Of a DNA stretch of 64,000 bases, positions 44,260 to 53,806 are shown piece by piece (within the stretch, counting starts at the first letter, position 1; each line of letters starts with the position of its first letter). The translations under genes were made by a program, and so were the position numbers. Below the pieces are notes generated by a model. It had not been told where the DNA came from, made no database searches, and saw only the letters and a program-made list of their open reading frames with translations. Source of the stretch: Charina bottae (taxonomy: Eukaryota > Chordata > Lepidosauria > Squamata > Charinaidae); the NCBI GenBank assembly GCA_023362775.1, contig JALMGJ010000003.1, forward strand, positions 47,013,916 to 47,077,915. Direction: 5' to 3'.

Positions 44260-45970
44260 CTACGGGGCCAGCCAACCCCAGGAGGCACTACCACCTCCGT
44301 TGTCCCAGGCCAGGCGGCAGAGCCAGGTCTTAATGGCCTTCCGAAAGGCCAGGAGTGAAGGGGCCAGTCTCACCTCCGGGGGCAAGATGTTCCATAAGGC
44401 GGGCGCTGTCGCAGAGAAGGCACGCCTCCTGGACCCCGCTAGATGGAATTCTCTTGTTGAGGGGGTCCGAAGCATGCCCTCTCTGCACGCACGGGTGGGG
44501 CGGGCTGACGTTATCGAGACGAGACGGTCCCTCAGGTACCCTGGTCCTATGCCATATAGGGCTTTAAAGGTAATCACCAACACCTTGAATTGGACCCGGA
44601 AGCAAACTGGCAACCAATGCAGCTCGCGTAGCAGAGGTGTTACATGTGCCGATCTTATGGCACCCGTAACTGCTCGCGCTGCCGCATTCTGTACCAGCTG
44701 AATACTCTTCAGGGGTAGCCCCATGTAGAGTGCATTACAGTAGTCTATGCGGGAGATGACAAGGGCATGAGTGACTGTTCGGAGGGCCTCCTGATCCAGG
44801 AAAGGGCATAACTGGTGCACAACACGAAGTTGTGCAAAGGCCCTCCTGGCCACGACTGCCACCTGCTCTTTGAGCAAGAGTCGCGAGTCCAGGAGGACCC
44901 CCAGATTCCGCACTGGATCCGAGTGAGGTAGTGCAACCCCACCCAGAACCAAAAATGACAACTTCCCGGATCTAGGGGGGCCATCAATCCACAGCCACTC
45001 CGTCTTACCAGGGTTCAGTTGAAGCCTGTTGTTCCCCATCCAGACCCCCACAGCCTCCAGACACTGAGATAGGGCATCGACCGCATCACCTACTTCACCC
45101 AGGATGGAGATGTATAACTGGGTATCATCAGCATATTGGTGATACCTCATCCCGTGGTGACGGATGATCTCGCCCAGCAGCTTCATGTAGATGTTGAACA
45201 GGAGAGGAGAGAGAACCGATCCCTGCGGCACCCCACAAGACAGGGGTCGCGGGTCAGCCCTCTCCTCCCCTATCAACACCGACTGGGAACGGCCCTGGAG
45301 GAAGGAGGCGAACCAGCGCAAAACCACGCCGCCCGCCCCCAACTCCCTGAGCCGCCCCAAAAGTATACCATGGTCGACGGTATCAAAAGCCGCTGAGAGA
45401 TCTAAGAGAGCCAGGATGGACGCACTTCCTCCATCCCGCCCTCGCCAGAGATCATCCATAAGCGCGACCAATGCAGTCTCTGTCCCATATCCTGGCCTGA
45501 AACCTGACTGAAAAGGGTCCAGATAATCCGTTTCCTCCAGAATCCTCTGGAGTTGCAATGCCACCACCTTCTCAACCACCTTTCCCAAAAAGGGAAGGTG
45601 GGAGACTGGGCGAAAATTGCCCAGAATAGTAGGGTCCAAAGATGGTTTCTTGAGGAGGGGGTGCACCAGCGCCTCCTTAAAGGCAGCCGGGAACACCCCC
45701 TCACTCAAGGACGAATTTATAATCGCCAGGACCCAGCCACATGTCACCTCTCTAGCTGATTTCACCAGCCAGGAGGGACATGGGTCAAGTTGACATGTGG
45801 TGGCATTTACAATCCCAAGGATCCTGTCTTCTTCATCAGGCCCAACAGGATCAAACTGCTCCCAGATAACATGGCAAGTACGAGCCTCTGGCATCTCCCC
45901 AGATCTTGTCTCACGCTTGGAGTCCAACTTGGAATGAATCTGAGCGATTTTGTCCTGCAGATGCTCAGAA
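44260..45970 (-). pseudogene. L2-type ORF2: reverse transcriptase and C-terminal domain
   Basis: An uninterrupted frame of 555 codons (45927-44260), continuing upstream in frame to the frameshift near 45965. Order: RT motif region GNFRPVSHLPFLGKVVEKVV, FQSGFRPGYGTETALVALMD, catalytic ALLDLSAAFDTVDH, CGVPQGSVLSPLLFNIYM, HQYADDTQLYIS (catalytic YADD at about 45127-45138), then the C-terminal region with LVISRIDYCNALYMGLP and AFSATAPALWNILPPEVR. All RT catalytic Asp residues are present. Upstream, a one-base shift near 45965 breaks it from the preceding segment. The endonuclease is missing. Jockey-superfamily L2/CR1 group by motif; L2 rather than CR1 is my inference. Confidence 0.87.
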
Positions 45971-46385
45971 AACTCTTCCGATCGGCCCTGTAGATGGGTC
46001 TCCCCTTGTTCCCGACCAAAAGCGATCTTGTAATCTTAAACAGGGCCGTCGGACAGCATTCTGCGGACGCAATAAGAGCGGAGAAATATTGACGTTTCGC
46101 CGCTCTTACCGCCACAAGGTAGGCCTTAACAGCGGCTCTAGATTGTGTTCGGTCAGATTCCGTCTTCATCTTTCTCCAGCGGCGCTCTAGACGTCTCTTA
46201 ATCCTCTTCAAAGCCCTCAACTCCTCCGTAAACCACGGAGAGTGACGGGCCGAACAGGGCCGGAGAGGTCGCATAGGCGCGATCTTGTCCAGGGCTCCGG
46301 CTGCTGCCTTGTTCCAGGCTGCAGCCAGGACCTCCACTGGACCGTGAAGCAAGTCCTCGGGAATAAACATTTTAAACATCGTTTG
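45950..46385 (-). pseudogene. L2-type ORF2: endonuclease-RT linker remnant
   Basis: The frame with HGPVEVLAAAWNKAAAGALD, APMRPLRPCSARHSPWFTEE and LRALKRIKRRLERRWRKM is the linker between endonuclease and RT in L2-type elements. It runs to the frameshift near 45965 that separates it from the RT frame. The first residues before 46385 belong to flanking DNA. Confidence 0.8.
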
Positions 46386-46399
46386 AATAAGCCACAATT

Positions 46400-46810
46400 A
46401 TCTCAATTCACACAACATGCTAATCTGTAAACCGTGATTTGGAAACCACGGCAGCAAGGTTAGCACATGCTAAGTCGAAACCAAACACCCTGTTATGGCT
46501 TGTAAGATGGGTGAAACCAGCATTTAAGTTGGGTCTAGAAAATTTGGAAGATTGTCCAATAGAAAAGTTATACTGTATATTCCTTCTGGACTTTCTTCAT
46601 AGACAGCCCAACGCTGAGTACATTATAGAACTGCAGATATGCTGTATCTCATCTGGCATGTATTATCCTAGGCTAATATTCCATTGCTGGAATGGAATAC
46701 TTGCCTAGGATAATACATACCAGATGAGATTTGCATTGCATATCTGCAATGAAACATTTAGTCTTATCTCACAATCTCTAAAATAGGAATAATAGTCACC
46801 TACTTTGTCA
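46400..46810. other. intergenic, short inverted repeat
   Basis: No gene. A local inverted repeat lies at about 46655-46735: 'ctggcatgtattatcctagg...tattcca' and 'tggaatacttgcctaggataatacataccag'. Confidence 0.5.
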
Positions 46811-47170
46811 GAGCCAGTTTAGTGTAGTGGTTAAGGCAGAGCTTTCCAAACTGTGTCGCGACACAAAAGTGTATCGCCACACACAGTCTGGTGTGTCGCC
46901 ACACAACCCGGAAGCGCTGATCATCATCAGCGCTTCCGGGTTTTCCCGCGGCGACACACCAACTGCAGCGCGCAAAACCCGAAAGCGGCAGCAGCGCTTC
47001 CGGGTTTTTGTGCGCTGCCGCAAGGACGGCACTTCCGGGTTTTCCCACGGCAACACACCAACGCTGGTTGGTGTGTCGCCGCGGGAAAAACTTTGGAAAG
47101 CCCTGGGTTAAGGCATCAGGCTATAGACTGTGAGTTCTAATCCTGCCTTAGGCACAAATCCAGCTGGGTG
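46811..47170 (+). mobile_element. Sauria SINE split by a hAT element and a copia element
   Basis: The head 'gagccagtttagtgtagtggttaagg' (46811-46836) continues after the hAT insertion as 'ggttaaggcatcaggctatag...cctgccttaggcac...cagctgggtg' (47106-47170). The body stops exactly where the copia LTR begins. The rest of the SINE is not found beyond the copia element. Confidence 0.85.
46837..47105. mobile_element. hAT MITE, family 'GGAAAGC', rich in CTTCCGGG motifs
   Basis: Ends CAGAGCTTTCCAAACTGTG / AAACTTTGGAAAGCCCTG. Perfect 8-bp target duplication ggttaagg at 46829-46836 and 47106-47113. The interior repeats GGCGACACACCAAC and GCGCTTCCGGGTTTT several times in both orientations. Confidence 0.93.
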
Positions 47171-47817
47171 TGTGGGATATTGCTGGCTTATGGGGTTTCA
47201 GTGGCGCAGAGTAAACAAAACAAACAGAGTGCAGCGTTTAGGGCTAAAAGTATTTTACTTATAGCATAAGGCAATAATGGATATGAGTTACATTATTGCA
47301 AAAGGAGAAAACAACAAACCATAAGCAGAGTTCCATCAGCAGATGTGAAGAACATCATGGCCAGGTACAAAAGGCCAGGCATAGTTACATTTCAGGAACA
47401 GAGTACATGGCAACGTGACAGACAGAAGTCAAGAAGCATAGACCCATAGTTCATAGCTGAGATATACACTTGTTTCAGCATTCTGATTGGAGGAAAACAT
47501 GGGGTCATGGATTACATACACTTAGTGTTAAAACATTAAAGTCTGTTGCGTATAATACAAATTGCCACGAGATGGCAATGTTGCACATTGTCTCCCCCCT
47601 GGGAAAACATTCCCATGAGAGAGGTACTCTGGATAGCCATAACATATCTCATGTGATACAATGCCTTGGCTGGCCAAGGCCAGACAGCTGTGTTCTCGGT
47701 GGAATGTTTTGAAAAACACTCATCGCAGAGAGAGAATGGAAAAATACAGTTTCTCACATGTTAGGGACCAAAGTGGAGAACACCATTTGATTTGATCTTT
47801 ACATAGCAACTCCAACA
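47171..47817 (-). mobile_element. copia 3' LTR
   Basis: On the minus strand it runs TGTTGGAGTTGC... to ...CAATATCCCACA (647 bp, TG..CA ends). It is preceded by a purine-rich priming tract TTTGGAAGGGG just after the pol frame. There is no second LTR in the window because the 5' half of the element is lost. Confidence 0.75.
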
Positions 47818-47897
47818 CCCCTTCCAAATGGTTTCGGAACATTTTGGGGAGTGAAAACTGTCATTTTGCAAGAACACAGAGACACAAATGATTTTTT

Positions 47898-50675
47898 TTA
47901 TTCCAGACACAATTGTTGCAGTCCTAGTTTCGCAACCATGGATGCATGTTTTTCAAAAGGCAAGGCTTTTGTGAATACATCTGCTACATTCAGTTCAGAA
48001 GGACAATATTCCAATTGTATAAACCTTTCCTGTATTGCATGTCTCACATTCTTAAACTTCACATTGATGTACTTTGTGCGGCCTCTTACATTTTCAGATA
48101 GGGCAAGTGCAATGCATGCCTGTGAGTCTTCATAGACCGTAAAAGGTAAGCTTATGTTTACAGTTAGATCTTGAAATAATTGTTTACACCAATGTAGTTC
48201 ATTTACTGCCTCACTGAGGGTGCTATATTCTGCCTCGGCAGTTGAAATTGCGACCGCAGTCTGCTTTCTTGCCCGCCAAGCAACGGCTGTGTTGGCAAAC
48301 AGACAGAGAAATCCACTCACAGATTTTCTATCTCCTTCTTCTGCAAAGGAGCTGTCAACATAAATCACAGGCATTTCAGCCTCAGTAGCTGATACTTTAA
48401 GACAGAAATCTGCTGTGCCTTTGAGATAACGCAGGACTCTTTTTAACCCTTGCCAATCTCGCATAGACGGTTTGGCAACTTTACGACTGAGCACTCCAAC
48501 TGAGTAAGCTAAGTCAGGACGTGTCCACTGCGTTAAGTGTAGTAAGCTGCCTACAGCAGAATGATATAACTCAGGTTGAGGACAAGGTTCCTCACATGTG
48601 TCACCCTTTAGGAAATCAAGAATCATAGGTGTTTTGGTAGGCTTTGCATCTGACATATCAAGCTGACTTAACAACTGAACAATTTCTCTCTTCTGACTCA
48701 GATAAAATTCACCACTCTGAGATCTAGTGATTTCAACACCCAAATAATATTTCAGTTCGCCTAGGTCTTTTAACTGGAAGTACTGTCTTAGCTGTTTGGC
48801 AAATTCTTGTACAAGGTGCAAAGAACCAGTTGCTAAGCAAAAATCGTCCACATAAGTTAGCAGCACTGTATAGTCACTTCCAGAACCTCTTATGTACACA
48901 CAGGGATCAGTAGCTGACTTTTTAAATCCTAGTTCTGTTAGAGCTGTATCTAAGCACTGATGCCAACAACGACCGGCCTGCTTTAACCCATAAAGCGCCT
49001 TGCGCAGTCTGTACACTTTCTGGGAATTGTCACAGGCATAGCCAGGAGCCTGCTTCATGTATACTGTTTCAGGAAGCTCTGCATTCAAATATGCTGTGTC
49101 AACATCAAAATGATGGACAACCATTTCACACTGTGCAGCCAGAGAAAGCACCATACGTAAAGACTCTGGTCTAGCTGTGGGTGCATATGTGAGATCATAG
49201 TTCAAAAACCTCTCTTGTGAAAATCCCTGAGCAACAAGCCTGGCTTTGTACTGCACTGTGTTATCAGGAAGAAGTTTCTTTCTGAATACCCATCTGGAAC
49301 CTACAGCTTTCTGGGATGGGGGCAAGTCAGTGACTTCAAACACCTTTTGACTCACTAATGCCTCAAACTCCTTATCCATTGCTGTGTTCCATTTCTCCTG
49401 CTCTTCCACAGGCAGGAGCAACACCTCCTGAAAAGACTGAGGTTCACAGGTAATCTGACACACTCTTACCTGCTGAATCACAAATCTGTCAGGCTTCACA
49501 CCTTTTGTGGAACAAGCAGACCTACGAGGAATGACCACTGCTTCTTCCTCATCACTGTCCTCTGTCTTTTCACTACCTGATTCCCCCTTCAGGTCCTGAA
49601 CCTGCTCAGGTGAAATCTCTTCTTCCTTCACCTGAGGGGACCTTCTCACCACACTAGGAGACTGGGAAACAGAAGGTAGTTGGACTGGTTGTTGTCCAGC
49701 CACAGGAGCATGGACAGTAGGCTGTACACTAGATTGCAACAACACCTCTGAACTAGCATTCAACCTATCCCAACCAGTAGGGTGCTCAAAATTAGCACTT
49801 CTGGAGACTACTACTTGACCATAGCCTGCAGAAAAACGGTAACCCTTAGATCTTGATGAATAACCAACAAACCTTAAGCGCTGTGCTTTTGGTTGGTTCT
49901 TCCTTCGCTGAGACTTAGGGATGTGAACATATGCAAATGTTCCAAAAACACGCAGGTGCTTCAGCGAAGGGCGCTTGCCAAACAAAAGGAAGTAAGGAAC
50001 TTCATTTACAGCTGAATTCCACACCCTGTTGGTTAGATACACTGCAGTCATGGTAGCCTCACCCCAGAAACGGGCTGGCACCTGGGCATCTAACATCAGG
50101 CTATTTTTAATGGTATTAACAACACCAATCTTCCTTTTTGCTATTCCATTCTCAGCTGGAACACCAACATTGGCAAGTCTATGGGAGATTCCTTTCCTAC
50201 AAAGCCAATTCTGGAACTCATGGCTTAGGAACTCTCCACCACGATCAGATTGAAACTGACCAACTTGATAACCATAGTGTCTCTCCACCATTGCAACAAA
50301 CTCCTTAAAGCGAGCAAAGGCTTCCACTTTAGATTTGAGCAAATAAAACGTAAAGCGAGTATGGTCATCCACCAGAAGAAACATGAAACGTGCCCCTCCT
50401 TCACTAGGAGCATTGGGGCCAGCTAGGTCTCCATGAACCAACTGATATGGTCTAGTTGACACTCTGTCACTTTTCCTAGCAACAGGCGCAGCCCTGATTT
50501 TAGATTGCTTGCACACAGTACAATCAAGAAAGTCATCACATTTTTTGGATCCTAGCTCAGGATACACCTTGGCCATCTGGGACAAACTTCCCCACCCGGG
50601 ATGTCCCAGAACTCTGTGATAGTAGTGGATGCATTTATTATGTGGGGGAACATTGGAAACACAATTTCCTGACAC
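47898..50675 (-). CDS. copia pol fragment: integrase, reverse transcriptase, RNase H
   Basis: An unbroken frame of 925 codons (first codon GTG; the frame continues about 8 codons upstream to a stop, so the N-terminus is a truncation, not a real start). Domain order is copia-type: zinc-binding GAG-pre-integrase (HRVLGH near residue 20; CDDFLDCTVCK near 46-56), integrase core (HGDLAGP near 80, SDRGGEF near 144, AENGIAKRK near 175), RT (GSRWVFRKK, KARLVAQGFSQ, FDVDTAYLNAEL, catalytic YVDD near 607), RNase H (YVDSSFAEEGDRKSVSGFLC near 770, STAEAEYSTL near 810, EDSQAC near 847) and C-terminal KYINVKFKNVRHAIQERFI, FTKALPFEKHA. An intact 2.8-kb frame suggests fairly recent activity of its parent. 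It cannot retrotranspose on its own without gag, protease and a second LTR. Confidence 0.92.
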   Translation of the reverse strand: MSGNCVSNVPPHNKCIHYYHRVLGHPGWGSLSQMAKVYPELGSKKCDDFLDCTVCKQSKIRAAPVARKSDRVSTRPYQLVHGDLAGPNAPSEGGARFMFLLVDDHTRFTFYLLKSKVEAFARFKEFVAMVERHYGYQVGQFQSDRGGEFLSHEFQNWLCRKGISHRLANVGVPAENGIAKRKIGVVNTIKNSLMLDAQVPARFWGEATMTAVYLTNRVWNSAVNEVPYFLLFGKRPSLKHLRVFGTFAYVHIPKSQRRKNQPKAQRLRFVGYSSRSKGYRFSAGYGQVVVSRSANFEHPTGWDRLNASSEVLLQSSVQPTVHAPVAGQQPVQLPSVSQSPSVVRRSPQVKEEEISPEQVQDLKGESGSEKTEDSDEEEAVVIPRRSACSTKGVKPDRFVIQQVRVCQITCEPQSFQEVLLLPVEEQEKWNTAMDKEFEALVSQKVFEVTDLPPSQKAVGSRWVFRKKLLPDNTVQYKARLVAQGFSQERFLNYDLTYAPTARPESLRMVLSLAAQCEMVVHHFDVDTAYLNAELPETVYMKQAPGYACDNSQKVYRLRKALYGLKQAGRCWHQCLDTALTELGFKKSATDPCVYIRGSGSDYTVLLTYVDDFCLATGSLHLVQEFAKQLRQYFQLKDLGELKYYLGVEITRSQSGEFYLSQKREIVQLLSQLDMSDAKPTKTPMILDFLKGDTCEEPCPQPELYHSAVGSLLHLTQWTRPDLAYSVGVLSRKVAKPSMRDWQGLKRVLRYLKGTADFCLKVSATEAEMPVIYVDSSFAEEGDRKSVSGFLCLFANTAVAWRARKQTAVAISTAEAEYSTLSEAVNELHWCKQLFQDLTVNISLPFTVYEDSQACIALALSENVRGRTKYINVKFKNVRHAIQERFIQLEYCPSELNVADVFTKALPFEKHASMVAKLGLQQLCLE

Positions 50676-50700
50676 AATCCCCTGGCATTGTGATAGGCAG

Positions 50701-51560
50701 ATACCCTATTACTAACCAGCCCTTGTTATTAAGTATTGTGATACTATTTAATTTAATTCTTATACTGATTAGTCCCCATTTGTTTGGGTTGGTTTGATGC
50801 AAGAATTCCCAGATATTCTTTTCTATTTACTGGCTGATGAGTGGATTATTTCTACACCCCCCACCCCCCCTTTACACCTCTTCTTTAAAGTTGAAAATGA
50901 TCCATAGTTTATTCTTTGCTATTTGCAAGTTCTAGTTTCTATCCACATAATTTTTTTCATATTCTTACAAGGATAATTGGGGGGGAAATCCCCACTTTAG
51001 AAAACTATGTACAGTTAATCTACTAGGAGCCTGCTGAAGGAGGTATGTGTGTGTGTATGTATATTATACCCCCACAAACACATATATAGCTTGTATAACT
51101 GCAATCAGGATAATAGATTACTATGTGTGTCTGAATGTATACATACTGTGTGTGGGTGTGGGTGTATGTCTGTAGCTACAATTATGATAATTTGTCGGTA
51201 TGGACAAGCCCTGACACATATCTTTCTTATCATTCCAGCTCCTGTAATACATTTCTAGTTGTTGGATGCCTGCCACATTATGACTAATCAGCCACCCGCA
51301 TTTAATACTGTAAGTTGCATTATCACTTCCAATCTATAAACTGTTTACTGTACATCATATCCAGAGTTTTCTTTACATTGAAAAACTTTTTGTGTGTGTG
51401 AATGAAAGCCGAACCACAGGAAACTGGGAGAACTAAGACCTAGACCCAAACCTCTGTGTAAAATTTCCACCTCCTAATTTAGATACCCAGATGCTTATTT
51501 AATGTGGTTTTAAGAAAAAAAAAACACTTTGAAGGTATTCCTATAAACCTGTAAACAAAG
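50701..51560. other. intergenic, nothing recognised
   Basis: AT-rich unique DNA with short GT-rich runs (51041-51062, 51123-51175). Confidence 0.5.
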
Positions 51561-51599
51561 CTTAGTGTTAAGCATGGTTAAGGAGCTTGCCCATCAAAC

Positions 51600-52034
51600 T
51601 GCCCAGAGGATAAAGCAAATCAAACCAGCTCCATTTGATGGGTCCCAGGCATCAGGCCTTCTCTGCTGTGGCGCCTGCCTTGTGGAACACTCTTCCCCCA
51701 ATATTAGATTAGTTCCATCCCTTTTGACCTTCCGGAAATCCCTCAAGGCCTGGTTATGTCACCAGGCCCGGGGCTCCCAGGGAACTGGAGACATGCTTAG
51801 ATGGTTCCGTTGCTGAGTTAACTATCCCTACTCTCTCTTGCCTAGGGTTTGTATATTTGTTTTTTTATCATATTTATTTTTTAATATTTATTTTTATATT
51901 TTTTATACTGATTGTTTATGTATGTTTTGTTTTTATTGGATTGTTGTAAACCGCCCAGAGTCGTTTTACTGTGAGATGGATGGCTATACAAATTTGATTA
52001 ATAAACAAACAAACAAACAAACAAATAAATAAAT
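51600..52034 (+). mobile_element. L2-type LINE 3' end
   Basis: 'tctgctgtggcgcctgccttgtggaac', 'ccggaaatccctcaaggcctggttatg' encode the AFSAVAPALWNxLP / FRKSLKAWL tail with one frame slip. The 3' UTR 'gtaaaccgcccagagtcgttttactgtgag' and an AAAC/AAAT microsatellite tail follow. Confidence 0.85.
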
Positions 52035-52319
52035 TTGGACCTTCCCTTTCCTCACACCCTCCATCCCAGCAATGTTGATTAGCCAGCATTTCCTGCTTTT
52101 TTTTTTTTGAATTAAACCATGGGGGCCCAGTTGAGAGCAGAGCCACAACCCTTTATTTTGCAAAATCATTCTCACAGGGAGGGGAATTAACCCACCACAA
52201 GCAATGGTTGCAAATTTTGATTCAGGTTCTTCATCATAATTGAACATAGACAGGGTTTCAACAATACTATAAGCAAAGACCAACATGTTCAATATTTCAT
52301 GCAAATATATTCAAATATT

Positions 52320-53232
52320 TATTTATTTGTCAAATTTTGCCATCGCCCATCTCCCCCCAAGGGGGGACTCTGGGTGGCTTACAATAAAAATAACACATTA
52401 AAATATAATAATACATAAATAAACATCAAATACAAATATAAATATAAATATAGAGTAAAAAGATAAAGTAAAATCCAGGTGGCGATGACAGTTTTAATGC
52501 CACTCATGTATATCTAAGGCCATTTTAGGGCGCCAGCCACCCCCAGGAGTGGCTGCTTCCCCTCCCGCCCCAAGCGAGCCGGCAAAACTAGGTCTTCAGT
52601 AGTTTTCAGAAGGCCACAAGAGATGGGGCTTGCTGTACCTCTGGGGGAAGGATATTCCAGAGGGCGGGAGCTGCTGCAGAGAAGGTCTGCCTCCTGGACC
52701 ACCGCCAGATGAAATTTATGAAAATAAATTTATTTATTTATTTGTTGCTTACATTTATATGGCCACCCATCTCACACAAGGCAACTCTGGGCGGCATACA
52801 ACAATGAGGTAAAATCAATGAATAAATAAAAACAATCATTTTAAAAGTTAAAATGATTATTAAAAAATATTATCACAAAGTTAAAAAATCACTATAAAAC
52901 ATACCAACCCCGCAGAGAGAGCAAGAATGTCAGTCATAGTGGAGCCATCTAAGAATGTCTCCCATTCCCAAAGACCCCCAGGCCTGACAACACAACCACA
53001 TCTTGAGGGACTTCCTAAACGATAGCAGAGAAGGAGCAAGCCTAATTTCAGGGGGGAGAATGTTCCACAGGGAGGGAGCCACGGCAGAGAAGGCCCGCCT
53101 CCTGGGACCCACTAAATGCAAGTCCCTGGCCGATGGAACCTGTAACATGCCTTCCCTGCTTGATCTAATGGGACGGGCTGATGTAATCGGGGAGAGGCAG
53201 CCCCTCAGATATCCTGGCCCATTAGATCAAGA
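52320..53232 (-). mobile_element. two antisense L2-type 3' ends, one inside the other's tail
   Basis: 52320-52717 and 52728-53232 are both antisense L2 3' regions; the second contains the readable tail MLQVPSARDLHLVGPRRRAF ... LWNILPPEIRLAPSLLSFRK. The pair is flanked by a 13-bp direct repeat ATATTCAAATATT at 52307-52319 and 53233-53245. The simplest reading is that one L2 inserted with this duplication, then a second inserted into its A/T-rich tail. Confidence 0.75.
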
Positions 53233-53245
53233 ATATTCAAATATT

Positions 53246-53378
53246 CTTGCTGTTAGGACTTTTTCTGATCTTTTGGATGATGTGGGTTGGGCCCTATCCT
53301 CCAATACTTACAGGGACAGCAGTACTGGTCCTCTGTAGAACAGTTGTAGGGATCAGTCATAAATGCCAGGTGTTAATA
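53246..53378. other. intergenic, nothing recognised
   Basis: Short unassigned stretch before the RTE fragment. Confidence 0.4.
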
Positions 53379-53787
53379 TATGTTCCCCATAACTACTTAT
53401 GGCTGTGAAAGTTGGACGATGAAAAAGTTGGGTAGAAGGAAAATTGATTCTTTTGAACTATGGTGTTGGAGGAGGCTCTTGCGAATCCCTTGGACTGCAA
53501 AGATAACGAATAAAGAAGTGTTGAAGCGCATAAAACTGGACATGTCACTAGAAGTAAAAATAGCAAAACTTAGACTTAGTTACTTTGGTCATGTCATGAG
53601 ATCAACATCATTGGAGAAAGACGTTATGCTTGGAACGGTCAGTGGCAAAAGACGACAAGGACGCCAAAGAACGCACTGGTTGGATGTAATCAATTTAAAG
53701 CAACTGAAAGAAGCTGTACAAGATCGGAAATCATGGAGAGAGCTGGCTTATGGAATCGCCAAGGGTCGGATACGACTGAATGGATAA
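53379..53787 (+). pseudogene. RTE-type LINE ORF2 C-terminus
   Basis: The open frame MFPITTYGCESWTMKKLGRR, KIDSFELWCWRRLLRIPWTA, YFGHVMRSTSLEKDVMLG, GKRRQGRQRTHWLD, ending GRIRLNG and a TAA stop, matches the C-terminal domain of RTE/Bov-B-like elements but is clearly distinct from the Bov-B copy at 15 kb. It is 5'-truncated and otherwise undamaged. The end of the frame again contains the hairpin GTCGGATACGACT. The stop codon lies within the target duplication of the LINE inserted right after it. Confidence 0.8.
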
Positions 53788-53806
53788 TTCGATTTGAATG
53801 TATGTT

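Larger units (their letters stand above)
44061..46385 (-). mobile_element. L2-type LINE, 5'-truncated, long RT frame
   Basis: Runs antisense from the 5' truncation near 46385 to the 3' UTR 'gtaacccgcccagagtcc...gggcggggaataaa' and a TAAA tail at 44061. Flanks aaatagccaaattt (44047-44060) and aataagccacaatt (46386-46399) match at about 11 of 14, a possible aged target duplication. Tails of the same family occur at 0.9, 39.6, 51.6, 52.3 and 52.8 kb. Confidence 0.88.
47171..50700 (-). mobile_element. Ty1/copia retrotransposon, 5'-truncated
   Basis: 3' LTR, polypurine tract and the integrase-RT-RNase H part of the polyprotein are present. Gag, protease and the 5' LTR are missing; in-frame sequence stops at about 50700. 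Ty1/copia elements are comparatively rare in vertebrates but known from fish, amphibians and reptiles. Inserted next to or into a Sauria SINE. Confidence 0.88.

Noticed and set aside
50676..51560. Copia 5' LTR or gag-protease upstream of pol
   Set aside because: I looked for a second LTR (TGTTGGAGTTGC) and a gag/protease frame and found neither; the element is truncated near 50700.
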